This document shows positions 12,149 through 20,340 of a stretch of 64,000 nucleotides of DNA, piece by piece. Each line of letters opens with the position of its first letter. The first letter of the stretch is position 1. Source of the DNA: Brachybacterium massiliense (GTDB lineage: Bacteria > Actinomycetota > Actinomycetes > Actinomycetales > Dermabacteraceae); contig NZ_FXXB01000008.1 of the NCBI RefSeq assembly GCF_900184245.1, positions 372,001-436,000 of the forward strand, given 5' to 3'. The position numbers and the translations under genes were made by a program. The notes below the pieces were generated by a model. It worked only from the letters and a program-made list of their open reading frames with translations. It had not been told where the DNA came from and did not search any database.

Positions 12149-12669
12149 CTCGAGCTGGCACGTGGCTTCTCTTCCGCCCTCGATCGCCCGCTCTGGCTCC
12201 AGGAGGTCGGCGCTCCGCGCAGCATCCTCGAGGAGGAGGACGTGGCCTGGTTCGTGCGCACCACCGTCGACAACGCCCTGCAGAGCCCCGAGCTCTGGGG
12301 AATCACCTGGTGGTGCTCGCATGACGTCTCCCGCTCCCTCGCCGACTTCCCGCCGCTCGAGCACACCCTCGGCCTGTTCGACGAGGACGGACGGCTGAAG
12401 AGCGCCGGTGCCGCGTTCCGGGACGCGATCGCCGCGGCCCGCGAACTGCCTGCCCCGGCTCCCCGCGGCCGGGCGATCGAGCTTCCCGTCGGCCCGGAGC
12501 CGCTGCGGCGCCGCAGCGCGGCAGCCCCCGGCGGCGCGGTCTTCGAGCAGTGGATGGAGGCCTCGCGGCCGGGGAACGGCCGACGATCCACGTGGTGCGC
12601 GAGCATGCGGACCTCCTCGCCGGCGACACCCGCACCGGCGGCGCCGCAGCAACTCGCGCCGCAGTGTGA
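12149..12669 (+). pseudogene. Glycoside hydrolase fragment (GH5-like C-terminal part), truncated and frameshifted
   Basis: In the plus frame the sequence reads SSALDRPLWLQEVGAP, then VAWFVRTTVDNAL, then GITWWCSHDVSRSL and LEHTLGLFDEDGRLK. This is the C-terminal part of a TIM-barrel glycosidase, including the WLQEVGAP motif that likely carries the catalytic glutamate. It has no start codon or N-terminal half. Near 12568 the frame breaks: the natural continuation (GERPTIHVVREHADLLAGD) is in another register and ends at TGA 12667-12669. A single lost G in CGGGCC would explain this. It is head-to-head with the truncated LacI gene, its probable former regulator. Confidence 0.8.
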
Positions 12670-12751
12670 ACAGCACCCCGCAAGAGGGTGTCAGAGCAGG
12701 TCACACGGTCTGATCGTGATAGATTCCTGAACGCCCTGCACGCAGGGACAC

Positions 12752-12825
12752 GGCCCAGTAGCTCAGCCGGTCAGAGCAGCGGACTCATAATCCGTCGGTC
12801 GCGGGTTCAAGCCCCGCCTGGGCTA
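12752..12825 (+). tRNA. tRNA with anticodon CAU (Ile2 or elongator Met)
   Basis: The cloverleaf is complete: acceptor GGCCCAG/CTGGGCT, D arm GCTC...GAGC, anticodon stem CGGAC...ATCCG around CTCATAA (anticodon CAT), T arm GCGGG...CCCGC and discriminator A. C4-G69 and C5-G68 in the acceptor are features that the lysidine synthetase TilS uses to recognise tRNA-Ile2, and the sequence resembles E. coli ileX. I therefore lean to Ile2 rather than Met. Pair 1-72 is G-U, which is unusual. TAGATT at 12720-12725 is a good -10 about 27 bases upstream. CCA is not encoded. Confidence 0.9.
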
Positions 12826-12915
12826 CTTCCGGCGCCTCATGCGATGCACCGTCGTGCCGACAGTCCCGCGGCGCACTGCCGCGCACCGCCGCGCACCCGC
12901 TCTCCTCCGGGCAGC

Positions 12916-13584
12916 TCACCGCTCGTCGAGGTACCTCAGCACCGCCTGCACGCGGCGGCTGGTCTGTTCATCTCCGGGCAGCTCCAGCTTGTCGAAGATC
13001 GCGCTGATCGCCTTCTCCACGGTGCTCAGCGAGAGGAACAGCCGCTCGGCGATCCCGCGATTGGAGAGCCCCTCGGCCATCGCCTCGAGCACCTCGACCT
13101 CGCGCGGCGTGAGGCGGGAGACGACACGCTGCTGCTCCGGGGTGCGCAGCAGCGAGCGCACCACGGCGGGATCGATGACGGTGCCGCCGCCTGCGACCCG
13201 GTGCACGGCATCGAGGAAGCCATCGATCTCGGTGACGCGGTCCTTGAGCAGATAGCCGATCCCGGGCGCCTCGGCGCTGAGCAGTTCGCTCGCGTACTCG
13301 CGTGCCACGTGCTGGGAGAGCATCAGCACCCCCACCTGCGGGTGCTCGCGCTTGAGGCGCAATGCGGCGACCAGGCCCTCGTCGGTGTGGGTGGGCGGCA
13401 TGCGCACGTCGACGATCGCGAGCTGGGGCCGGTGCCGGGCCACCTCCTCGAGAAGTTGCTCGCCGTCGCCGACGGAGGCGAGCACCTCGATACCCTCGTC
13501 CTCCAGCAGGCTGCGCACGCCCTCGCGCAGCAGCACGGCGTCATCGGCGAGGACGACGCTCAGCGGGCTTCCGGTCTCAGTCAC
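12916..13584 (-). CDS. NarL/LuxR-type response regulator
   Basis: A 222-residue two-domain regulator. The N-terminal receiver has VLADDAVLLREGV, phosphoacceptor D59 in IVDVRMP, and the switch lysine in YLLKDRV. The C-terminal LuxR helix-turn-helix spans about 155-215 (LTPREVEVLEAMAEGLSNRGIA... STVEKAISAIFDKL). It is paired with the histidine kinase just upstream; its GTG start overlaps the kinase stop by eight bases. The target genes are not evident; the divergent DedA gene is one candidate. Confidence 0.92.
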   Translation of the reverse strand: MTETGSPLSVVLADDAVLLREGVRSLLEDEGIEVLASVGDGEQLLEEVARHRPQLAIVDVRMPPTHTDEGLVAALRLKREHPQVGVLMLSQHVAREYASELLSAEAPGIGYLLKDRVTEIDGFLDAVHRVAGGGTVIDPAVVRSLLRTPEQQRVVSRLTPREVEVLEAMAEGLSNRGIAERLFLSLSTVEKAISAIFDKLELPGDEQTSRRVQAVLRYLDER

Positions 13585-14749
13585 AGGGCACCTCCGCGGT
13601 GATGATGGTGGGTCCGCCGACCGGGCTGTCGACGCTTACGGTACCGTCCAGCGCGGCGACCCGTCGGGCGAGCCCCTGTAGGCCGCCGCCCTCGGGATCC
13701 GCGCCGCCGATGCCGTCATCGCGGATCGAGACCACGAGGGTGCGCCGTTCCTCGGTGCCGCGCTCCTCGAGCATGATCCGCACCTCGCTCGCCGCCGCGT
13801 GCTTGACGACGTTGTTGACCGCCTCGCGCACCACGAAGTACGCGGCGGATTCAACCGCTCGAGGCAGCTCCCCGCTCACCGCGTGCTCGAGATGCACGGG
13901 CAGCGGGCTGGCGTCGGCGACGTCCCCGAGCGCGGTGGCCAGTCCGTGCTCGTCCAGGGCGTTGGGGTAGACCTGCCAGGCGACCTGACGGACCTCCTCG
14001 ATCAGCGACTGGGACTGAGCGTGCGCCTGGTCGAGCAGCTCCCGTGCGCGGTCCGCATCAGGGGTGCGTCGAGCGCGGGCGAGGGTCACGGAGAGAGAGA
14101 CCACGTTCTGCTGCACCCCGTCGTGCAGGTCGCGCTCGATGCGTCGACGCTCATCATCGATCGCGAGCACCACTCCGCGCCGAGTGGTCAACAGCCGGCT
14201 GATCCGAGTCTCGAGCGCGTCCTCACGGGCGACGCTCGTCCACCGCCGCAGCAGCAGGGCCTGCGCCCACGCGGCGAGCTCGGCGAACACCGCTGCGGCC
14301 AGCAGGCTCGAGGTGCCGAAGATCAGCAGCACGGGCAGGGCGGGCCGGCTGATCACCCAGAGGGAGAACTCGAACACCACGGGCTCGACGATGATCGTCT
14401 GGATGAGGCTGCCCAGCACGATGGCCGCGACCAGCAGGAGCAGGTCCGCCATGATGTAGCCGAGCACCCCGGCCAGCAGGGCGTGCAGCGCCGCCCGCCG
14501 GGGGCCCAGGAACTCCTCCGGGGAGGTGCCCAAGCGGAAGCGGTAGAAGCGATCGAGCCGCCCCGACTCCCAGCGGCGCACCGCACGGAACGGCCGGCGC
14601 CACCGCACCAGCAGCAGCGGGATCGTCAACAGCAGGAGCGCGCCCAGCACCAGGCCCAGCAGAGCTCCGACCACGTGACGCACCCCGCGACGCAGCAGTC
14701 GCACCGGTTCGCGCGGCAGCGAGAGGCCGGACGGGTCAGGCAAGCGCAT
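13577..14749 (-). CDS. Sensor histidine kinase, HisKA_3 type
   Basis: A 390-residue membrane kinase that phosphorylates the adjacent response regulator. Residues 30-50, about 88-120 and 136-165 are hydrophobic and form the membrane sensor region. A short linker leads to the dimerisation/phosphoacceptor motif RRRIERDLHDGVQQNVVSL (H209), typical of NarX/DesK-type kinases. The ATPase domain has REAVNNVVKHA (N box) and DDGIGG and GGGLQGLARRV (G boxes). A large extracellular domain is absent, so the signal may be sensed in or at the membrane. Confidence 0.92.
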   Translation of the reverse strand: MRLPDPSGLSLPREPVRLLRRGVRHVVGALLGLVLGALLLLTIPLLLVRWRRPFRAVRRWESGRLDRFYRFRLGTSPEEFLGPRRAALHALLAGVLGYIMADLLLLVAAIVLGSLIQTIIVEPVVFEFSLWVISRPALPVLLIFGTSSLLAAAVFAELAAWAQALLLRRWTSVAREDALETRISRLLTTRRGVVLAIDDERRRIERDLHDGVQQNVVSLSVTLARARRTPDADRARELLDQAHAQSQSLIEEVRQVAWQVYPNALDEHGLATALGDVADASPLPVHLEHAVSGELPRAVESAAYFVVREAVNNVVKHAAASEVRIMLEERGTEERRTLVVSIRDDGIGGADPEGGGLQGLARRVAALDGTVSVDSPVGGPTIITAEVPCD

Positions 14750-14968
14750 GGAGCTCTCTTCGGAGGTCAGGGGCGCCGATCACGGCGCCGATGGGCACGC
14801 TACCAACCGCGCCCGGATCCCGACCACGAGGCTCCTCCCCGTCCCCGTTCCGGTTTTCCGCATCCGTGCGCGCAGTTCCCCGCCGCAGGCGCACGGTCTG
14901 CCCGGTTCCGGGCGCACGGCGCAGATTCCTACCGTGGAGCGCGTTCTTCCACCACCAGGAGCTGCCCG

Positions 14969-15655
14969 ATGGATTCCGTTCTCCACCTCGCCGAGACCCT
15001 CATGGGGTCGCCGTGGCTCTACCTGCTCGTGCTCGCCCTCGTGGCGCTGGACGGCTTCTTCCCGCTCGTGCCCGGGGAGACGGTGGTCATCGCGGCCGGT
15101 GCCTACGCGGTCAGCGGGAGCACTCAGGCGCCCGCACTGCTGGTCGCTGCCTGGGCCGGGGCGCTCACGGGCGATCTCATCTCCCACCATCTCGGGCGAG
15201 GTGCGGGTCCGCTCGCCCGCTGGTTCCGCCGCCGCCGATGGGGCGGAGCGATGCTCGGCTGGGCCGAGCGGGAGCTGACGGACCGTGGCGGGATGCTGCT
15301 GATCTCCGGAAGGTTCATCCCCGGAGGGCGCACCGCGACGACTCTGACCAGCGGCATCGTGGGCTACCCACGTGCGCGGTTCCTCGGCTTCGCGGCGATC
15401 GCAGGACTGCTGTGGTCCCTCTACAGCGTGGGGATCGGAATGCTGGGCGGCCTCGCCTTCCGCACCGAGCCGCTGCTCGGCGTGGCCGTGGGCATCGGGC
15501 TGGCGCTCCTGCTCGGCGGCGGGATCGAGGCGGCACGCGTCCTGCGCCGGAAGGCGACTCGATCCCGCTCGCGAGCTCGCAGTTCGTCGGTCAGTCCTCG
15601 ACAGCCGCGCGGAGGGCGCGTCGGCGTGCCTGGACCTGCCCCAGGCGGGACATGA
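14969..15655 (+). CDS. DedA/VTT-domain membrane protein
   Basis: A 228-residue polytopic protein. The VTT pattern is clear: FFPLVPGETVVIAAGAYA, then HHLGRGAGPL, then GGMLLISGRFIPGGRTATTL and GYPRARFLGFAAIAGLLWS. DedA proteins are membrane flippases or scramblases linked to undecaprenyl phosphate recycling and membrane homeostasis. The ATG has AGGAG eight bases upstream. The last 22 codons, Arg/Pro/Gly-rich and not DedA-like, run into the convergent dnaG for 65 bases. That tail may be a recent loss of the original stop. The gene is divergent from the histidine kinase. Confidence 0.85.
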   Translation: MDSVLHLAETLMGSPWLYLLVLALVALDGFFPLVPGETVVIAAGAYAVSGSTQAPALLVAAWAGALTGDLISHHLGRGAGPLARWFRRRRWGGAMLGWAERELTDRGGMLLISGRFIPGGRTATTLTSGIVGYPRARFLGFAAIAGLLWSLYSVGIGMLGGLAFRTEPLLGVAVGIGLALLLGGGIEAARVLRRKATRSRSRARSSSVSPRQPRGGRVGVPGPAPGGT

Positions 15656-17561
15656 TCTCCTGATAACGCTCGGCATCACGGGGGTCGGTGCGCTGCAGGC
15701 GCTGCTTGAGCACCGAGTACTCGCGCGTGATCGACAGCTCGCTGAGACGATCCAGCAGGGAGCCGGCGAGCTTGCCCAGGCCCTCCTCGTCACGCGCGGG
15801 CAGGTCGAGGTTCGCGATCTCCACGATCAGCGGACGCAACGTCTCTCCCGAGACCTCGAGCACCTGCTCGAGATAGCGGGCAGGGTGCAGGGTGCCCTCG
15901 ACGGCATCGAGCAGCGTCCCGGCGGCGAGCATCACGTCCCACACACCCTGCAGGGCGGGCACGTGGAAGGAGTCATCCGGCAGCGAGGCGACCTTCTCGG
16001 CCACCAGCAGCTGCGGGGCCTGGAGCATCACGGCCAGGGACTGCGTCTCCACCTGGCCCACGGGATCACGGGGATTGACCGCGTCGGCGAGCCGGGCATG
16101 GACCGGCGGGGCCTGGGCGCCGTCGGCCCCCTGGCCGCGCTCCCCCGGGCGCTCCGCCGCGGGAGCCGGCTCCTCCGCCCGATGCCCGCCGCGCCCCTCG
16201 CTGCGGGCGGCGTCATGCACGGCGCGCAACACAGTGCGCTCCTCCATCCCCAGCCAGCCGGCCAGGCGCCGGGCGTACTCGGGGCGCATCGCGCGATCAC
16301 GGATGCGGGCCACCACCGGTGCGGCCATGCGCAGCGCCGTCACCTGTCCCTCGACGGTGTCGAGATCCACCTGGGAGATCGCGGAGCGGATCGCGAACTC
16401 GAACAGGGGGCGGCGGGTCTCGATCAGATCCCGCACCGCCTGATCACCCTGCTGGATCCGCAGCTCGCAGGGATCCATGCCGCTGGGCTCCACGGCCACG
16501 TAGGTCTGGGCGACGAATCGCTGGTCCTCCTCGAAGGCGCGCAACGCCGCCTTCTGACCGGCGGCGTCGCCGTCGAAGGTGAAGATGACCTCGCCGGCCA
16601 GGCCCCGGCCGTCGGTGTTCAGGCGCAGCCCCGCCGACGGGTTCGAGTCGCCCATCACGCGCCGCACGATCTTCACGTGGTCCGCGCCGAAGGCGGTGCC
16701 GCACGAGGCCACGGCCGTGGTGACGCCGGCCAGATGGGCGGCCATCACGTCGGTGTACCCCTCGACCACCACCACACGGTGCTGGGAGGCGATCTCCTTG
16801 CGGGCGATGTCCAGGCCGTAGAGCACCGTGGACTTGTGGTAGATCGCGGTCTCGGGGGTGTTGAGGTACTTCGGTCCCTGATCCGAGTCGAGCAGACGCC
16901 GCGCGCCGAAGCCGATGGTCTTGCCGGTGATGTCGCGGATCGGCCAGACCAGCCGCCCGCGGAAGCGGTCGTAGACACCGCGCTGGCCCTGGGAGACCAG
17001 GCCGCTCGCGACCAGCTCCTCCTCGGTGAATCCGCGGCCGCGCAGCACTCCGGTCAGCGAATCCCAGCCCTCGGGGGCGAAGCCCACGCCGAAGTGCTCG
17101 GCGGCGTCCTGGTCGAAGCCTCGCTCGAGCAGGAACCGGCGCCCCACCTCGGCGGCTGGGCCACGCAGCTGCTCGCGGTAGTACTCCTCCGCGATCGCAT
17201 GCGCATCGATCAGGCGCCGACGGGTGCCGAAGTCGGGGCGATCGCCCCGCTCACCGCCCTCCTCGTACTGCAGCTGGACGCCGTAGCGGCCGGCCAGCAT
17301 CTCGACGGCCTCGACGAAGCTGAGGTGGCTGATCTTCTGCACGAAGGAGATCACGTCACCGCCTTCGCCGCAGCCGAAGCAGTGCCAGTGGCCCAGCTGG
17401 GGGCGGATGTTGAAGGAGGGGGTCTTCTCGTCGTGGAAGGGGCACAGCCCCTTCATCGAACCGATGCCCGCAGTGCGCAGCGTGACGTGCTCGGAGACCA
17501 CCTCGTCCAGGCGGGAGCGCTCGCGGACCTCGTCGACGTTCTTGATCAGACCTCTGGCCAC
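15591..17561 (-). CDS. dnaG: DNA primase DnaG
   Basis: DnaG makes RNA primers for replication. The protein has 656 residues. The N-terminal zinc finger uses C40, H43, C61 and C64 (LCPFHDEK...HWHCFGCG). The TOPRIM domain has VVVEGYTDVMA (catalytic glutamate) and FTFDGDAAG (DxD). The C-terminal region after about residue 460 would bind DnaB helicase. The GTG start at 17561 lies four bases after the dgt stop, with GGAG inside dgt. It is the third gene of a dusB-dgt-dnaG operon, a common actinobacterial arrangement. Confidence 0.96.
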   Translation of the reverse strand: MARGLIKNVDEVRERSRLDEVVSEHVTLRTAGIGSMKGLCPFHDEKTPSFNIRPQLGHWHCFGCGEGGDVISFVQKISHLSFVEAVEMLAGRYGVQLQYEEGGERGDRPDFGTRRRLIDAHAIAEEYYREQLRGPAAEVGRRFLLERGFDQDAAEHFGVGFAPEGWDSLTGVLRGRGFTEEELVASGLVSQGQRGVYDRFRGRLVWPIRDITGKTIGFGARRLLDSDQGPKYLNTPETAIYHKSTVLYGLDIARKEIASQHRVVVVEGYTDVMAAHLAGVTTAVASCGTAFGADHVKIVRRVMGDSNPSAGLRLNTDGRGLAGEVIFTFDGDAAGQKAALRAFEEDQRFVAQTYVAVEPSGMDPCELRIQQGDQAVRDLIETRRPLFEFAIRSAISQVDLDTVEGQVTALRMAAPVVARIRDRAMRPEYARRLAGWLGMEERTVLRAVHDAARSEGRGGHRAEEPAPAAERPGERGQGADGAQAPPVHARLADAVNPRDPVGQVETQSLAVMLQAPQLLVAEKVASLPDDSFHVPALQGVWDVMLAAGTLLDAVEGTLHPARYLEQVLEVSGETLRPLIVEIANLDLPARDEEGLGKLAGSLLDRLSELSITREYSVLKQRLQRTDPRDAERYQEIMSRLGQVQARRRALRAAVED

Positions 17562-17565
17562 GGCC

Positions 17566-18858
17566 TCACAGCTCCGATCCGAGGCCCGGCAGGGGCGTGT
17601 CCGCGGCGGTGACGTGGGTGATGTCGCGGTCGAACAGCTCGGCGTGCAGGCGCCGCGCGGTGACGTCCGTGTAGGAGGCGATCTGGTCGACCACGACCCG
17701 GCGCCGGGCGTCGTCGTCCTCGGCGCTGCGCCAGAGCTCGGCGAACAGCGGGCTGAGGTAGTGGGAGCCGGTGTGCCACAGCCGCGAGTAGAGGTCGCGG
17801 ATGATCTCCTCCTGGGCCTCGTACACGGGCTGCTGCGAGGCGGAGGACATCACGTACGCGGCCGCGAGGCCCTTGAGCACCGCGATCTCGAGATGGGTCT
17901 GCTCGGGCACCATGACCTCGCCCGCGTAGCGGGACATGGCCTGCTCGCCGTGGGCGGCACGGGTCGCGGTGATCGCCGATCGGGTGAAGCGGCCGATCAG
18001 CTGGCTGGTCATGTCCTTCAGCGCGGCGGCCGAGCGGAACGAGCCGTCGAAGGCGGACATCCAGTACGGCTCGGCCTCGAGGCGGGCCAGCGCCTCGTCG
18101 AGCGCCTCGACCGGCTCATCGGGCATGTACCAGTCCTGGACCACGAACAGCGCGGCCGCCCGCTCCATCGGGTCGCCGAGCTTCTCGAGCTCGAGGGTGC
18201 GTCCCGTGATGGCGTCCTCGATGTCGTGGACGGAGTAGGCGACGTCATCGGCGAGGTCCATCACCTGCGCCTCGAAGCACTGCCTGCCGGGCACCGCACC
18301 CTCCCTCGCCCAGGTGTACACCCCGAGGTCGTCGGCGTAGGCACCGAACTTCGCCGAGCTCGGATCCGGTCCCTGCCCGCGGGTCCAGGGGTACTTGATC
18401 GCGGCGTCCACGCAGGCGCGGGTGAGGTTCAGCCCGTAGGGGCGCTCCTCGCCCACCACCTTCGGCTCGAGCCGGGTGAGCAGGCGCAGGGTCTGCGCAT
18501 TGCCCTCGAAGCCGCCGAAGTCCGCGGCGAGATCGTCCAGCACCTTCTCGCCGTTGTGGCCGAAGGGCGGGTGCCCGAGGTCATGGGAGAGACAGGCGGC
18601 ATCGACGATGTCCGGATCGCATCCGAGCTCGGCGCCGATGTCGCGGCCCACCTGCGCCACCTCGAGGGAGTGGGTGAGGCGGGTGCGCACGAAGTCGTTG
18701 GCTCCCGCGCCGAGCACCTGGGTCTTCGCGCCCAGCCGGCGCAGCGCGGAGGAGTGCAGCACGCGGGCGCGGTCACGCTGGAACGGTGTGCGGGCCTGCG
18801 ATTTCGGCGGCTCCGGCACCCAGCGCTCGAGGTCGGGTGCGGTGTAACCGGCAGTCAT
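17566..18858 (-). CDS. dgt: Deoxyguanosinetriphosphate triphosphohydrolase-like protein
   Basis: Dgt-type HD hydrolases cleave triphosphate from dGTP or other dNTPs. The protein has 430 residues. The metal site is visible: H63 in RTRLTHSLEVAQ, and H92-D93 in CLSHDLGHPPFGHNGE. The downstream DDVAYSVHDIEDA motif supplies the last aspartate. The ATG at 18858 has GGAGG eight bases before it and begins four bases after the dusB stop; a longer upstream frame overlaps dusB and is rejected. dgt directly before dnaG is typical of actinobacteria. Confidence 0.93.
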   Translation of the reverse strand: MTAGYTAPDLERWVPEPPKSQARTPFQRDRARVLHSSALRRLGAKTQVLGAGANDFVRTRLTHSLEVAQVGRDIGAELGCDPDIVDAACLSHDLGHPPFGHNGEKVLDDLAADFGGFEGNAQTLRLLTRLEPKVVGEERPYGLNLTRACVDAAIKYPWTRGQGPDPSSAKFGAYADDLGVYTWAREGAVPGRQCFEAQVMDLADDVAYSVHDIEDAITGRTLELEKLGDPMERAAALFVVQDWYMPDEPVEALDEALARLEAEPYWMSAFDGSFRSAAALKDMTSQLIGRFTRSAITATRAAHGEQAMSRYAGEVMVPEQTHLEIAVLKGLAAAYVMSSASQQPVYEAQEEIIRDLYSRLWHTGSHYLSPLFAELWRSAEDDDARRRVVVDQIASYTDVTARRLHAELFDRDITHVTAADTPLPGLGSEL

Positions 18859-18862
18859 CCGT

Positions 18863-20110
18863 TCATCCTCCGGAGGTGTCGAGCTCGGCCTCGTGGAGGC
18901 GGGTCGCATGCTGGGCGCTGAGCTCCCGCGAGGACATCCAGCCCTCGGGGACCACAGCGCGCTTGGGCGAGCCGGCGCGGCCGCGCGGGCCCTCGACCGC
19001 GGCGCCCGGGTAGGGGCTCGAGAGGTCGAGCTCGGCGAGCTTGGCGTCGAGGTCCTCGAGCGACTCCATGGTCGCCAGGCGGTGGCGCATCTCCCCGCCG
19101 ACGGGATAGCCCTTGAAGTACCAGGCCACGTGCTTTCGCAGATCACGCAGGGCGCGGCCCTCGTCCTCGAAGAACTCGATCAGCAGCTCGGCATGACGGC
19201 GCAGGATCACCGCGATGTCTCCCATGGAGGGACGGATGCGGTCCGGTCGGCCGGCGAAGGCGGCCGCGAGGTCGGCGAACAGCCAGGGCCGTCCCTGACA
19301 GCCGCGGCCCACCACCACACCGTCGCAGCCGGTGCGATCCATCATCTCGATGGCGTCCTCGGCACACCAGATGTCCCCGTTGCCGAGCACCGGGATGTCG
19401 GTGACGAGCTCCTTGAGCTCGGCGATCGTGTCCCAGCGGGCATCGCCCGAGTAGTGCTGGACGACGGTGCGGCCGTGCAGCGCGATCGCGGCGGCGCCCA
19501 CCTCCTGCGCGATCAGGCCGGCATCGCGGAAGGTCTGGTGGTTGTCATCGATGCCGATGCGGGTCTTGACCGTGACCGGCACCTCGGGGCCCGCGGCCTC
19601 GACGGCGCCGCGCACGATGCGGGTGAACAGCTCCGTCTTCCAGGGCAGCACTCCCCCACCGCCGCGACGGGTGACCTTGGGGACGGGGCAGCCGAAGTTC
19701 AGGTCGATGTGATCGGCGAGGTCGCGCTCGCGGATCATCTCCACCGCGCGGCGCACCGTCGCCGGATCCACGCCGTACAGCTGGACGGAGCGCGGGGTCT
19801 CCCGCTCCCCCATCGTCACCAGGCGCCAGGACTCCTTGTGGTCCTCCACCAGAGCGCGCGTGGTGACCATCTCGGAGACGTACAGCCCGCCGTCATCCTC
19901 GCTGTGCAGGGCACCGAACTCGCGGCACAGCAGGCGGAAGGCCATGTTGGTGATCCCGGCCATGGGGGCGAGCACCACGGGGGTGTCGATCGTGTGGGGG
20001 CCGATCGTGAGGGTGCGACGGGCCGCGCCGTCACCGGCGGCGGGAACGGGTCCGCTGGGCCGGTCGACGGCGCTGAGCGTGGCCGGGAACGGGGCGTCGA
20101 GGGTGGTCAT
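18863..20110 (-). CDS. dusB: tRNA-dihydrouridine synthase (DusB family)
   Basis: Dus enzymes reduce uridine to dihydrouridine in tRNA D loops using FMN and NADPH. The protein has 415 residues. The FMN barrel starts VVLAPMAGITNMAFR, and the catalytic cysteine is C141 in LNFGCPVPKVTRRGGGG. The flavin phosphate site is GNGDIWCAEDA and GVVVGRGCQGRPWLF. A C-terminal helical RNA-binding part follows (LRKHVAWYFKGYP). The ATG at 20110 is chosen because residues upstream do not match the family. It opens the dusB-dgt-dnaG operon. Confidence 0.92.
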   Translation of the reverse strand: MTTLDAPFPATLSAVDRPSGPVPAAGDGAARRTLTIGPHTIDTPVVLAPMAGITNMAFRLLCREFGALHSEDDGGLYVSEMVTTRALVEDHKESWRLVTMGERETPRSVQLYGVDPATVRRAVEMIRERDLADHIDLNFGCPVPKVTRRGGGGVLPWKTELFTRIVRGAVEAAGPEVPVTVKTRIGIDDNHQTFRDAGLIAQEVGAAAIALHGRTVVQHYSGDARWDTIAELKELVTDIPVLGNGDIWCAEDAIEMMDRTGCDGVVVGRGCQGRPWLFADLAAAFAGRPDRIRPSMGDIAVILRRHAELLIEFFEDEGRALRDLRKHVAWYFKGYPVGGEMRHRLATMESLEDLDAKLAELDLSSPYPGAAVEGPRGRAGSPKRAVVPEGWMSSRELSAQHATRLHEAELDTSGG

Positions 20111-20175
20111 CGTCTCGATTGTCCCATCACGGTGCGACGTCCGGGAGGGATGACGGGGGTGATGTGCGTCGGAGC

Positions 20176-20240
20176 GGTCCGGGGAGGACAGGTGGGGGCG
20201 CTTGGGGGCAGGTCCGGGGAGGACAGGTGGGGGCGCTTGG
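20176..20240. repeat. 30-bp perfect direct repeat, 35-bp period
   Basis: The unit begins GGTCCGGGGAGGACAGGTGG and ends GGGCGCTTGG. It occurs at 20176-20205 and again at 20211-20240 without a mismatch, separated by GGGCA. It lies in the 230-base gap between divergent dusB and the luciferase-like gene. A G-rich, less regular tract continues to about 20280. Confidence 0.9.
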
Positions 20241-20340
20241 TCCCGGTTGCAGGGGCCCGGGATGGGGGACGATGGGGGCAACGGCGCATCGCCTTCCCCT
20301 CTCCCGGCGCCGTTCGGCTGACACCGGAAGGAGGCGCGAG

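Noticed and set aside
12149..12676. N-terminal extension of the LacI gene to a start near 12676
   Set aside because: The extra 176 residues have no similarity to DNA-binding domains and are antisense to the glycosidase fragment.
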